A stretch of DNA of 64,000 nt from Bin87 sp965115825 (GTDB lineage Bacteria; Chloroflexota; Dehalococcoidia; Lucifugimonadales; UBA3495): assembly GCA_965115825.1 (NCBI GenBank), contig OZ220464.1:1612001-1676000 (forward strand), read 5' to 3'. Shown one piece after another: positions 1-8,411 of this stretch; within the stretch, counting starts at the first letter, position 1, and every line of letters starts with the position of its first letter. The notes under the pieces are model-generated. The model ran no database searches. It was not told where the DNA came from and worked only from the letters and a program-made list of their open reading frames with translations. The translations under genes were made by a program, and so were the position numbers.

Positions 1-1305
1 GACCTGACCCGTGGCTCTCCACCCATGAGCAGGCTGTTGCAGGGCGAAGTCGGCAGCGGCAAAACCATGGTCGCCCTGGCCGCCGTGCTGGCAGTAACCT
101 CAACACAGCGGCAATCCGCCTTGATGGCCCCTACCGAAGTGCTGGCCGAACAGCACTTCCGCACCGTCTCCGAACTCTTCAACGTATTCGACCAGCCGTT
201 GCAGCAGGACAATATAGTGTCCGTCTATCTTCCCAACCTGCCCCGTCCTTTCACCTTCGCCCTCCTCACCGGCAGCACCCGCGCCAGCCCCCGCCGGGAG
301 ATACTTCGCATGTCCTCCGAAGGACACCTTGACCTCCTTATTGGCACTCATGCCATCATCCAGGAAGGCGTTGCGCTGCCTAATCTTGCCCTCGCTATCG
401 CCGACGAGCAGCATCGCTTCGGCGTTGAGCAGCGTTCGGCCTTACGGGGCCAAACCGCCGAACAGCCCCATTCCCTTATGATGTCCGCCACTCCCATTCC
501 GCGCACCTTGCAGCTCACCCTTTACGGCGACCTAGACGTGTCAACGATTGACGAGCTTCCGCCCGGACGCCAAGAAATCCTCACGCGCATCGTGCCTGAG
601 GACAAGCGTCGCGCCGCCTACGGGTTCCTTCGCCAGCAGGTTGCCGCCGGACGCCAGGCTTTCGTCATCTACCCGCTGGTATCAGAATCCGACCGGCTGG
701 ACGCGCGCGCGGCTGTGGACGAACACAAGCGACTGGCCGAAGAAGTTTTCCCCGACTTGCGCGTCGGCTTGCTCCATGGCCGCCTGTCCTCCCGGGATAA
801 AGACAGGGTGATGCGCCAATTCCGTGATGGCGAGCTCGACATTCTAGTGGCAACCTCCGTTGTCGAAGTCGGTATCGACGTCCCCAATGCCACCGTCATG
901 CTGATTGATGGCGCCGACCGCTTCGGCTTATCTCAGCTCCACCAGTTCCGTGGCCGCGTCGGCCGGGGCCAGCACAAAAGCTATTGTCTGCTCATGTCAG
1001 ATTCCGAATCCGAACGCGCTCGCGAGCGTCTTGCGGCCCTGGAGGCGACCCGCGACGGGTTCAAACTTGCCGAAATTGACCTCCAAATGCGCCACGAAGG
1101 CGACATATTCGGCACCTCCCAAAGCGGCGACCAAACCATGCTCCGCATCGCCAGCATCTTCGACCAGGATCTTATGGCCCTTGCCCGAGGGGAAGCGGCC
1201 GCGATTCTGGCAGCCGACCCGCACCTGACGGACCCGAAACACGCCGGCATCGCCGCCGAACGAGACCGCTTCCTCAACCGCGTTCAATCGCACATCAGCG
1301 ACTAA
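1..1305 (+). CDS. recG: ATP-dependent DNA helicase RecG, 3' part (5' end outside window)
   Basis: RecG remodels stalled replication forks and branched recombination intermediates in the cytoplasm. The reading frame is open to base 1, so the wedge domain and the start are missing and 434 residues remain. The visible part begins just before the Walker A motif (GEVGSGKT, about codons 16-23). It continues through APTEVLAEQH, the DEQH box (ADEQHRFGVEQR), the SAT motif (MSATPIPRTLQL) and the second RecA lobe, with VVEVGIDVPNA and the QLHQFRGRVGRG motif that distinguishes RecG-type translocases. The stop codon overlaps the stop of the convergent regulator gene, so the two transcripts meet tail to tail. 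Identification is firm. Confidence 0.97.
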   Translation, partial: DLTRGSPPMSRLLQGEVGSGKTMVALAAVLAVTSTQRQSALMAPTEVLAEQHFRTVSELFNVFDQPLQQDNIVSVYLPNLPRPFTFALLTGSTRASPRREILRMSSEGHLDLLIGTHAIIQEGVALPNLALAIADEQHRFGVEQRSALRGQTAEQPHSLMMSATPIPRTLQLTLYGDLDVSTIDELPPGRQEILTRIVPEDKRRAAYGFLRQQVAAGRQAFVIYPLVSESDRLDARAAVDEHKRLAEEVFPDLRVGLLHGRLSSRDKDRVMRQFRDGELDILVATSVVEVGIDVPNATVMLIDGADRFGLSQLHQFRGRVGRGQHKSYCLLMSDSESERARERLAALEATRDGFKLAEIDLQMRHEGDIFGTSQSGDQTMLRIASIFDQDLMALARGEAAAILAADPHLTDPKHAGIAAERDRFLNRVQSHISD

Positions 1306-1976
1306 ACTGCCGCCCCAATGTCCCGGAAGCGATAGCCTACGTTCCAAATCGTCTCCACAAACAGATGGTCAGGATCCTCTACCTTGGACCGCAGGCGCCG
1401 GATATGCACGTCCACCGTCCGGGTTCCGCCGAGGTAATCATAGCCCCAAACCTGGCTCAGGAGTTCCTCCCGGCTGTACACCCGCCCCGGGTTGGATGCC
1501 AGCAGCGTCAGCAACTGAAACTCCTTGTATGTCAGCGAAATACGCCGTCCGGCCATGGTGACCTCGTAGCTCTGCAAGTCAATGGTCAACTCGCCGGCGC
1601 GCACCGCCTGGTCTCTGCTGAGTCTGTTGCGCCGGAACACAATCTGGCTCACCCTCGCGAGCAACTCCGCCGGATTCAGCGGCGCCATGATAAAATCCTC
1701 TGCGTTGACAACCGGGTCGTACTGCGTCAACGCGGCGGACTCCACTACGAGCATCGTGGGCAAACCCAGCCGGGACACCCGGTCCACCACCGCCTGCGCG
1801 CCGATGCCCACCGCCGAGAGCTCCAGCAGCACGACATCCGGCTCGGCGCCGTGCGCCGCGTCATCCAGTTCTGCCACGTTGCCGCCGGCCCGACAAGTCA
1901 GCCCCGAAGCGGCAATTTGCTTGACCAACGATGTCATCCCGCAGCCGGGACGTGTCAACAGAAATACGTTGTACAC
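1302..1976 (-). CDS. OmpR/PhoB-type winged-helix regulator with degenerate receiver
   Basis: This 224-residue protein has a receiver-like N-terminal domain (about 1-115) and a clear OmpR-type winged helix (about 125-220, with LTYKEFQLLTLLASNPG, SREELLSQVWG and VDVHIRRLRSKVE). The phosphorylation chemistry looks lost: the Asp expected after beta-3 is Glu52 (VVLLELSAVG), the acidic pair near the N-terminus is absent, and the conserved Lys before the last helix is replaced (IMAPLNP). I infer a phosphorylation-independent DNA-binding protein. No histidine kinase is nearby. It is divergent from the D-glutamate-cyclase-like pair, and the shared upstream region carries a palindrome at 2001-2014, so local control is plausible but unproven. 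Confidence 0.9.
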   Translation of the reverse strand: MYNVFLLTRPGCGMTSLVKQIAASGLTCRAGGNVAELDDAAHGAEPDVVLLELSAVGIGAQAVVDRVSRLGLPTMLVVESAALTQYDPVVNAEDFIMAPLNPAELLARVSQIVFRRNRLSRDQAVRAGELTIDLQSYEVTMAGRRISLTYKEFQLLTLLASNPGRVYSREELLSQVWGYDYLGGTRTVDVHIRRLRSKVEDPDHLFVETIWNVGYRFRDIGAAV

Positions 1977-2000
1977 CTGCGGCCTCTGCTACCGTCCAAA

Positions 2001-2029
2001 TTGACGATAGTCAACCCCTTGTCTATTAT
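2001..2029 (+). promoter_or_regulatory. Sigma-70-type promoter with palindromic -35 region
   Basis: TTGACG (2001-2006), a 17-bp spacer and TATTAT (2024-2029) lie upstream of the gene starting at 2085. The -35 hexamer is half of the perfect inverted repeat TTGACGATAGTCAA (2001-2014), a candidate operator in the divergent intergenic region. Confidence 0.55.
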
Positions 2030-2084
2030 GGCTTACAACCGGCGCAATTCTAGCACAAGCCGACGCCAGAAACGGAGAACCGCG

Positions 2085-2882
2085 ATGACCACCGCCGCCA
2101 TGCTTCCTGCCCAACCCGCCGCAATCCGCCGCATGATCCGCGCCGGGGAATACTCCGGCGTAACCTCCGGCCTCGCCAACGGACACGTTCAGGCCAATCT
2201 GGCCGCGCTGCCCCGCGACCTCGCTTTTGACTTCCTCCTCTTCTGCCAGCGCAATCCCAAACCCTGCCCGTTGCTGGAAGTCATAGAGGCCGGCTCCGTC
2301 GAGCCGTCCTTCACCGCCCCCGGCGCAGACATCAGCACTGACGCGCCCGCCTATCGCATCTATGAGCGCGGTGAGATGACCGGAGAGTTTCAGTCCGTCG
2401 CCGACTTGTGGCGCGACGACCTGGTATCATTTCTTCTGGGCTGTAGCTTCTCGTTTGAGGCCGCTCTGTCCGACGCAGGCATACCCCTGCGCCATCAGGA
2501 AGCCGGCAGCAACGTCCCCATGTACATCACCAACATACCCACGAGGCCCGCCGGTGTTTTCTCCGGCCCTATGGTCGTCAGTATGCGCCCCATACCCCAC
2601 GAGCAGATTGTCCGCGCCGTCCAAGTTACCTCCCGCTTCCCCGACACCCATGGCGCGCCCGTCCACATCGGCGACCCGTCAGCCATCGGCATCCGCAACG
2701 TCAATGATCCCGAGTTCGGCGACCCCGTGGAGATCCGCCCCGGCGAGACCCCGGTGTTCTGGGCGTGCGGCGTAACCCCCCAGGCCGTCGCCCTCGCTTG
2801 CAAACCCCCGCTGATGATTACCCACGCCCCCGGCAAAATGTTCATCACCGACCGCCGCGATTCCGACTACGCCGTGATATAA
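2085..2882 (+). CDS. DUF1445/YcsI-family hydro-lyase-like protein (N-terminal half of D-glutamate cyclase)
   Basis: The 265-residue product matches the DUF1445 (YcsI, putative hydro-lyase) family over its whole length. Typical stretches include RDLAFDFLLFCQRNPKPCP, FLLGCSFSFEAAL, NVPMYITNI and a C-terminal FWACGVTPQ followed by ITHAPGKMFITD. In animal mitochondria this domain is fused to DUF4392 in D-glutamate cyclase (DGLUCY). Here the DUF4392 half is the next gene, only 5 bp downstream on the same strand. I therefore infer a two-subunit enzyme that interconverts D-glutamate and 5-oxo-D-proline, although bacterial DUF1445 proteins are not individually characterised here. The start at 2085 has GGAG 7 bp upstream. 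A strong promoter lies at 2001-2029. Confidence 0.88.
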   Translation: MTTAAMLPAQPAAIRRMIRAGEYSGVTSGLANGHVQANLAALPRDLAFDFLLFCQRNPKPCPLLEVIEAGSVEPSFTAPGADISTDAPAYRIYERGEMTGEFQSVADLWRDDLVSFLLGCSFSFEAALSDAGIPLRHQEAGSNVPMYITNIPTRPAGVFSGPMVVSMRPIPHEQIVRAVQVTSRFPDTHGAPVHIGDPSAIGIRNVNDPEFGDPVEIRPGETPVFWACGVTPQAVALACKPPLMITHAPGKMFITDRRDSDYAVI

Positions 2883-2887
2883 CGCTT

Positions 2888-3751
2888 ATGCCCGCCATCT
2901 CAGACATCATCCTCAACCACGACCGCCGCGGCATCGGCGCGCTGCGTCCTCACCTTGACGCCGACTTCTGCGCCCAAGCCGCCCAATACCTGCTGGAACG
3001 CCCCGGCCCCGTCATCATCGCCACCGGGTTTTACATCCTGATGAGCGATGCGCCGGAAACCGACGGTCCGCCCGGAGCCTTCGCCATCGGCAACGCCCTG
3101 CGCGCATTAGGGCATCAGGTACTCTACGCCGCCGACGAGCCCATGGCTCATATGATGGCCTCCTGGGCTGCCCGGCAGCATGACCCGTCGCAGGTGATCG
3201 ACTATCCCATCTCCGATGACCCCAACGTCAACGGCCGTTTCGTCCGGGAAACTCTCACGGAACACGAGCCGGCCCTGCTGGTGTCCATTGAGCGCTGCTC
3301 ACCCGACGCCGACGGCATCTACCGCAATATGCGCGGACGCGACATATCGTCTCAAACCGCACGTATTGACCGCCTGTTCACTCAGGGTTTGCCCTCCATC
3401 GGCATCGGCGACGGCGGCAACGAAATCGGCATGGGCAACCTGGCCCACGTAATCGCCGCCGCCGACCAACTGCCCGATCATCCCGCCGCCGTCGGATGCG
3501 ACCGCTTGATTGCCGCCAGTACATCCAACTGGGGCGGCTATGGGCTGGTCGCCGCGCTGTCTGTGCAAGTGGGCCGCAACCTTCTGCCCGATGTGGAAAC
3601 TGACGCCGAGTGTATTCGCTTCCTGGTGGACGCCGGCGCGGTCAGTGGCGTCAGCGGCGCCCACGACTATCTGGTGGACGAGTTCACCCTGGCAGAAAAC
3701 GCCGCCGTTCTGCAAGAACTTCACGACTACGTCAACGCGAGACTGCCGTAA
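2888..3751 (+). CDS. DUF4392 protein (C-terminal half of D-glutamate cyclase)
   Basis: The 287-residue product has the DUF4392 pattern: VIIATGFYI near residue 40, a GPPGAFAIGNAL glycine segment, LLVSIERCSPDADG, then GIGDGGNEIGMGN and a C-terminal TSNWGGYGLVAAL. These glycine and acid-rich loops are the conserved features of the C-terminal domain of D-glutamate cyclase. The gene starts 5 bp after the DUF1445 gene and almost certainly shares its transcript. Together the pair supports D-glutamate turnover, perhaps during peptidoglycan recycling. The split arrangement differs from the fused eukaryotic enzyme. No signal peptide or membrane segment is visible, so it should be cytoplasmic. Confidence 0.88.
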   Translation: MPAISDIILNHDRRGIGALRPHLDADFCAQAAQYLLERPGPVIIATGFYILMSDAPETDGPPGAFAIGNALRALGHQVLYAADEPMAHMMASWAARQHDPSQVIDYPISDDPNVNGRFVRETLTEHEPALLVSIERCSPDADGIYRNMRGRDISSQTARIDRLFTQGLPSIGIGDGGNEIGMGNLAHVIAAADQLPDHPAAVGCDRLIAASTSNWGGYGLVAALSVQVGRNLLPDVETDAECIRFLVDAGAVSGVSGAHDYLVDEFTLAENAAVLQELHDYVNARLP

Positions 3752-3840
3752 AGCGCAGGCCCGCCGCCGCACAGAAGCCCCCGGAGATGGCGGCCGGCGG
3801 GCATCTCAATGCAACCAAACGGACAAAGGAGACTTTGGGC

Positions 3841-4962
3841 ATGGGCAACTGCAAGTATTGCGGCGGCAAAGCGGGCTGGTTCCGTAGGCGCCACAAGGAA
3901 TGTCACGCTGCCCACCTTGCCGGGCGCCAGCGTATGGTGGCGTTGGTAGCCCAAGCCGCCGGCCGCTCGGATTTCAGCGAGGCGGCGTTGCGGGACAATC
4001 TGTCCTCCATCGCCGACGGTTCGTTCATTGATGACGACGGCATCCGCGCCGTTATCGCCGAAGGCTGGCACCGGGCGGTCAAAGAAGGCTTGTCCGATGG
4101 CGTCCTTACGCAGGATGAAGAAGCGCAGCTGCGCAGTTTCCGCGATCAGTTCGCCATCAGTGAGCAAGACCGAACCGCCCGCGATGCCGCCGCCCAAATC
4201 GACCAGGCCGTCCGCGACCGTTTATTGCAGGACGCGCGCCTGGCGGCACTGGCCACTACCGACGGCGGCGCGCGCCTGGACAAACTGGACGCCACCGTGA
4301 CTCAGTCGGAACTGTCGCCAATCGAACGACGGCTGCTGCTGGCGCAAGCATGGGAAGCCGCCGTTGAGGGATCGCTGGAGGATGGCGTCCTCTCTCTGGA
4401 TGAGGAGAATTCCCTGCTTCTTTATATGCGCCGCTTCAAACTCTCCCAATCCGACTTGAACGCCAGCGGCGGCTATACCAACATGATTAAGTCCGCCACC
4501 ATCCGCGAAGCCGCCGAGGGGCTGGTACCCGACCGGTTGAACCTGGAGACGCGGCCTCCCTTCAACCTGATGAAATCCGAGCAGTTGGTATGGCTGATTG
4601 ATGACGTGGACTATTACGAAGTGAAAACCCGCCGAGAACGTCGGGGGGCCTCACACGGCGTCAGTATCCGCATCGCCAGAGGAGTGTACTACAGCCCGCG
4701 CTCTTTCCGCAGCCGCACGGTGGAGTGGGAGGAAACCGTCCACGAGGATAGCGGACTGCTGGGCGTTACCAGCAAGCACATTTATTTCCACGGCCCCCGC
4801 AAGCGTTTCCGCATCCGCTACGACCGCATTGTTTCCTTTGAGCCCTACGAGGACGGGATCGGCGTCATGCGCGACGCTCAGACTGCCAAGCCGCAGAACT
4901 TCCTCACCGGCGACGGCTGGTTCATCTACAATCTGGTTACCAACCTGGCGCAGCGGTGGTAG
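3841..4962 (+). CDS. Zinc-knuckle protein with duplicated helical module
   Basis: I do not recognise a named family for this 373-residue protein. It opens with a small zinc-knuckle-like segment (CKYCGGKAGWFRRRHKECH). It then has two copies of a helical module: AEGWHRAVKEGLSDGVLTQD at about 75-110 and AQAWEAAVEGSLEDGVLSLD at about 165-200. Both copies carry the same DGVL(T/S)xDEE core, loosely like TerB-type or EF-hand-like acidic helices. The C-terminal third is beta-rich, with alternating hydrophobic strands ending in GDGWFIYNLVTNLAQ, and resembles PH-like domains in general pattern only. No signal peptide is visible. The start at 3841 has AAGGAG 12 bp upstream. It follows the D-glutamate cyclase pair after 89 bp. 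Confidence 0.75.
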   Translation: MGNCKYCGGKAGWFRRRHKECHAAHLAGRQRMVALVAQAAGRSDFSEAALRDNLSSIADGSFIDDDGIRAVIAEGWHRAVKEGLSDGVLTQDEEAQLRSFRDQFAISEQDRTARDAAAQIDQAVRDRLLQDARLAALATTDGGARLDKLDATVTQSELSPIERRLLLAQAWEAAVEGSLEDGVLSLDEENSLLLYMRRFKLSQSDLNASGGYTNMIKSATIREAAEGLVPDRLNLETRPPFNLMKSEQLVWLIDDVDYYEVKTRRERRGASHGVSIRIARGVYYSPRSFRSRTVEWEETVHEDSGLLGVTSKHIYFHGPRKRFRIRYDRIVSFEPYEDGIGVMRDAQTAKPQNFLTGDGWFIYNLVTNLAQRW

Positions 4963-5007
4963 AGCGCCGGCGTTAGTCTCCGGCCAAGCTGTCCGCGCGC
5001 TGTCTCG

Positions 5008-5733
5008 TCAGGAGCCTTGACGGCGCAGCTGCTCCTCCAATTCCCGAACCCGGGCTTCGGCTTGTAGGCGAGCCTCCCGCTCGCTATCTGCGCGCTCGCG
5101 CTGGTCGCGGTAGGTCAGGATATGCTTGCCGGTCGCGGGGTCGTGCCAACCCAGTCGGCCGCTCTCCCATCGCAAGTTCAGGTTCAGCGCGGCGCTGTAC
5201 CCCTGCAAAACCCCGCCCGCCAACTCGGCAATGGCTATGGGGCGATACTCGCCGTCAACCAGCCGATCCCCGGCCAGCCGCGCGCCGTGATACTCCCCGG
5301 TTTCGTCAAAGCGCCAGTATTCCGGAATGCCTAACGCTGCATAGTCTCGCCGTTTATCGGTAGCATCGATGCGCCCAGTGCTGGGCGAGGCAATTTCCAT
5401 CACGAAATCAGGCGGCTTGCCCTGTTCGGAGATGATGTAAGCGCGGCGGCGATGGTAAGCCGCGGGGTTCACGCCAAAGGCCACCAGCAGGTCAGGATAC
5501 CTAATCCCCGCCAAGTTGCGAGTGGGAGTGGGGGCTACCGCCAGGTAGCGCTCGCCGGCAACCAGAGTGGTCTCGGAATTGCCCAGATGCTGTATAAGGT
5601 GATGAACGTTGCCAGTGGCTGCAAGGTGGTTGAAATTGGTCATCTTGTCTTCGGGGCGCTCCGGAGGGTCGGGAAACGTAAAAAACTCCGGGGGTTGCCC
5701 AAGCCGGGACGCAGTTGCTTTGACCGTGGTCAT
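5008..5733 (-). CDS. Uma2-family (DUF820) putative endonuclease
   Basis: This 241-residue protein has the PD-(D/E)XK-like Uma2 core. It shows RYPDLLVAF with the acidic residue after a hydrophobic strand, PDFVMEIASPST as the E-containing strand, and the family hallmark RRDYAALGIPEYWRFD. The C-terminal 40 residues form a charged coiled coil (REARLQAEARVRELEEQLRR). The family is widespread and multicopy in Cyanobacteria and Chloroflexota, and its biological substrate is not established. It is convergent with the zinc-knuckle gene upstream and lies 42 bp downstream of uvrB on the same strand, so read-through from the repair operon is possible. Confidence 0.9.
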   Translation of the reverse strand: MTTVKATASRLGQPPEFFTFPDPPERPEDKMTNFNHLAATGNVHHLIQHLGNSETTLVAGERYLAVAPTPTRNLAGIRYPDLLVAFGVNPAAYHRRRAYIISEQGKPPDFVMEIASPSTGRIDATDKRRDYAALGIPEYWRFDETGEYHGARLAGDRLVDGEYRPIAIAELAGGVLQGYSAALNLNLRWESGRLGWHDPATGKHILTYRDQRERADSEREARLQAEARVRELEEQLRRQGS

Positions 5734-5775
5734 GCCGCACCTCCAAAAACTATACGAACCGACGCCGGGCTAGCC

Positions 5776-7776
5776 TTACCCCACCGCCAGCATCTTCTCT
5801 TCGGTAACTATGATTTTCTTCAGCTCCAGCATCTCATCCCGCAGGTGCGCCGCTTTCTCGAATTCCAGCGACCGCGCCGCTTCCTTCATTTGGAATTCCA
5901 GGTCTTTCACCACCCGGTACATATCATCCCGCGTCATTTCTTCCCGCGCCGTCTGATAGGCCGCCTTGTTCTCCGCGACGCCGCGCAGCCCCTCGGTAAT
6001 GTCCCGCACCGCTTTGTGAATCGACTGCGGTTCAATGCCATGCCTTTGGTTGTGCGCGTCCTGGATGCCCCGCCGGCGATAGGTTTCGTCGATTGCCCGC
6101 CGCATAGAGTCCGTAACCCGGTCAGCGTACATTATCACGTGCCCTGAGGCGTGGCGCGCCGCCCGTCCGATGGTCTGGATCAACGACGTGGTGGAACGCA
6201 GGTAGCCTTCCTTGTCGGCATCCAGGATTGCCACCAGGCTGACCTCCGGCAAGTCCAGGCCCTCCCGCAGGAGGTTAATGCCAACTACAACGTCGTAGAC
6301 TCCCAGCCGCAAGTCCCGCAGTATCTCCACCCGGTTCAGCGTCTCAATATCGGAGTGTAGATAGTGATTGCGAATGCCCGTTTCCGAGAGGTAATCCGCC
6401 AGTTCTTCCGCCATGCGCTTGGTCAGCGTCGTTACCAGTACCCGCTCCTGCCGCTCGACCCGCTGCCGGATTTCATGCAGCAAGTCGTCAATCTGCCCGC
6501 TGGTTGGCTTTACTTCTATCGTCGGGTCGAGCAGGCCGGTAGGACGTATGACCTGCTCCACTACGGCGGCGGCGCGCTCCAGCTCCAGCGGCCCCGGCGT
6601 CGCCGACACGTACACCACCTGGTTGATGTGCTCGTCAAACTCTTTGAAGTGCAGCGGCCGGTTGTCCAGGGCCGACGGCAGTCGAAAACCGTACTCTACC
6701 AGGGTCGTCTTCCGCGCAATGTCCCCGTTGTACATACCCCGCACCTGGGGCAGGGTCATGTGAGACTCGTCAACGAACATCAGGTAGTCGTCGGGGAAAT
6801 AGTCGAGCAGCGTCCACGGCGGACTGCCCGGGGGGCGCCGCGAGAGATGGCGGGCATAGTTTTCAACACCGGCGCAGAATCCGGTCTCGTCCAGCATCTC
6901 CATGTCGTAGCGGGTGCGCTGTTCCAGCCGTTGCGCCTCCAGGATTTTGCCCTGACGCCGGAACTCTGCAACCCGCTCGTTCATCTCCGCCTCAATGTCA
7001 ATCAACGCGGCGTCCAGCTTCTCCCGGCTGGTTACAAAGTGCTTCGCCGGGTATATCGAGAAATCATGCCTTTCGTTCAGCACCTCCCCGGTCAGGGTGT
7101 CCAGCGTCAGGATGCGTTCGACCTCGTCGCCGAAGAACTGGATCCTCACTGCGAACTCTTCGTATGCCGGCACTACTTCCAATGTGTCGCCCCGGACCGT
7201 GAAACGTCCCCGCGCCAGGTCGGTGTCGTTCCGCTCGTACTGCATATCAATCAGCTGCCGGAGGAGCGCCCGGCGGTTGTATTCTTCTCCCACCGCAATC
7301 CGCGCCACCATCTCGAAGTAGTCCGACGGGTCTCCCAAGCCGTAAATGCACGACACGGAGGCTACGATGAGCGTGTCCCGGCGGGTCAGGAGCGACGTGG
7401 TGGACGCCAGCCGGAGCTTGTCCAGCTCTTCGTTGATGCTGCTGTCCTTCTCAATGTAGGTGTCGGAGCGCGGTATGTAGGCTTCCGGCTGGTAGTAATC
7501 GTAGTAGGATACGAAGTACTCCACCGCGTTATGGGGGAAAAACTCCTTGAACTCCGTCGCCAGCTGGGCGGCCAGCGTTTTGTTGTGGGCAATAACGATG
7601 GTCGGCCGCTGGACCTCCTGCACGATGTTGGCCATGGTGAAGGTCTTGCCGCTGCCGGTAACCCCCAGCAGTGTCTGATAGGCCATTCCCTCTACCACCC
7701 CGGCCGACAGGCGTTCCACTGCCGATTCCTGGTCGCCCATCATTCCAAAATCCGCCGTCAACTGAAAATCAGGCAT
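5776..7776 (-). CDS. uvrB: UvrABC excinuclease subunit UvrB
   Basis: UvrB is the damage-verification ATPase of nucleotide excision repair and receives DNA from UvrA before UvrC cuts. The 666-residue product shows Walker A (GVTGSGKT), the beta-hairpin region with YYDYYQPEAYIP, DEEVERI-type strands, the DES(H) box (VDESHMTLPQ), helicase motifs V and VI (GINLLREGLDLPEV; QTIGRAARH) and the C-terminal UVR motif. I chose the ATG at 7776, which is preceded by GGGAG and gives the usual MPDFQLTADF start. A GTG at 7824 that overlaps the ruvA stop would add 16 residues. Last gene of yebC-ruvC-ruvA-uvrB. Confidence 0.97.
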   Translation of the reverse strand: MPDFQLTADFGMMGDQESAVERLSAGVVEGMAYQTLLGVTGSGKTFTMANIVQEVQRPTIVIAHNKTLAAQLATEFKEFFPHNAVEYFVSYYDYYQPEAYIPRSDTYIEKDSSINEELDKLRLASTTSLLTRRDTLIVASVSCIYGLGDPSDYFEMVARIAVGEEYNRRALLRQLIDMQYERNDTDLARGRFTVRGDTLEVVPAYEEFAVRIQFFGDEVERILTLDTLTGEVLNERHDFSIYPAKHFVTSREKLDAALIDIEAEMNERVAEFRRQGKILEAQRLEQRTRYDMEMLDETGFCAGVENYARHLSRRPPGSPPWTLLDYFPDDYLMFVDESHMTLPQVRGMYNGDIARKTTLVEYGFRLPSALDNRPLHFKEFDEHINQVVYVSATPGPLELERAAAVVEQVIRPTGLLDPTIEVKPTSGQIDDLLHEIRQRVERQERVLVTTLTKRMAEELADYLSETGIRNHYLHSDIETLNRVEILRDLRLGVYDVVVGINLLREGLDLPEVSLVAILDADKEGYLRSTTSLIQTIGRAARHASGHVIMYADRVTDSMRRAIDETYRRRGIQDAHNQRHGIEPQSIHKAVRDITEGLRGVAENKAAYQTAREEMTRDDMYRVVKDLEFQMKEAARSLEFEKAAHLRDEMLELKKIIVTEEKMLAVG

Positions 7777-7820
7777 CTTCAACCGCTCCCAAACGTTTCG
7801 CCAGATTATACGCCTTTGGG

Positions 7821-8408
7821 TCACCCGCCGCCGATGGTCATCAGGGCCTGCCGAACTTTGTCCTCCACCGACGCATCCGGGGGCAAATTCAGCCCGGAGA
7901 TCGCTTGACGCGCATCGGCCAGCGGCATTCCCAGGGCAGTCAAGGCTTCCACCGCTTCGGCGTCGGCGCCGCCGGCAACCACGACGACCCCGGCGGCGCC
8001 CTCGGCTTCCGGGAGCTTCCCGCGCAGTTCCAGCACCACCCGGCTCGCAATCCGGCGTCCCACTCCAGGCGCGCGCGCCAGAGCGGTCACGTCTTCCGAG
8101 GCTACGGCCTGCCTTAACCCGTCCTCGCCCAGCTCGGATAGAATCGCCATCGCCGAGCGCGGGCCCACGCCCGACACGCCCGTCAGCGCGCCGAAGAGTT
8201 CCACTGACCCGGCGTTGGGAAAGCCGTACAATACGGGCTGCTCGTTCTGAATCCGCAGCGCCGTGTGCAGCCGAGCCGTTTCACCTACGCTGCCCAGCCT
8301 GGGAATCGCCGACGCCGGGACAAATACTTGCAGCGTTATGCCGCCAACCTGCACGTTCACCCAGTCTGCGCCGACGGCTTCCAGCGCGCCGCGCACGCCC
8401 ACTAACAC
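7821..8408 (-). CDS. ruvA: Holliday junction branch migration protein RuvA
   Basis: RuvA binds four-way junctions as a tetramer and loads the RuvB motor. The 195-residue protein has an N-terminal OB fold (MLVGVRGALEAVG), tandem helix-hairpin-helix motifs (GVSGVGPRSAMAILSEL and APGVGRRIASRVVLELRGKL) and a C-terminal three-helix domain. The linker before domain III is Ala/Gly/Val-rich. Translation begins with GTG at 8408, 3 bp after the ruvC stop, with AGGA inside the end of ruvC. No ruvB is in the window, so this organism keeps ruvB elsewhere. Confidence 0.96.
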   Translation of the reverse strand: MLVGVRGALEAVGADWVNVQVGGITLQVFVPASAIPRLGSVGETARLHTALRIQNEQPVLYGFPNAGSVELFGALTGVSGVGPRSAMAILSELGEDGLRQAVASEDVTALARAPGVGRRIASRVVLELRGKLPEAEGAAGVVVVAGGADAEAVEALTALGMPLADARQAISGLNLPPDASVEDKVRQALMTIGGG

Positions 8409-8411
8409 TGC

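Noticed and set aside
6364..7908. 514-codon open frame opposite uvrB
   Set aside because: Translation is Arg/Gln/Val-biased without domains and exactly mirrors uvrB codon structure; GC-rich third positions keep the antisense frame open.
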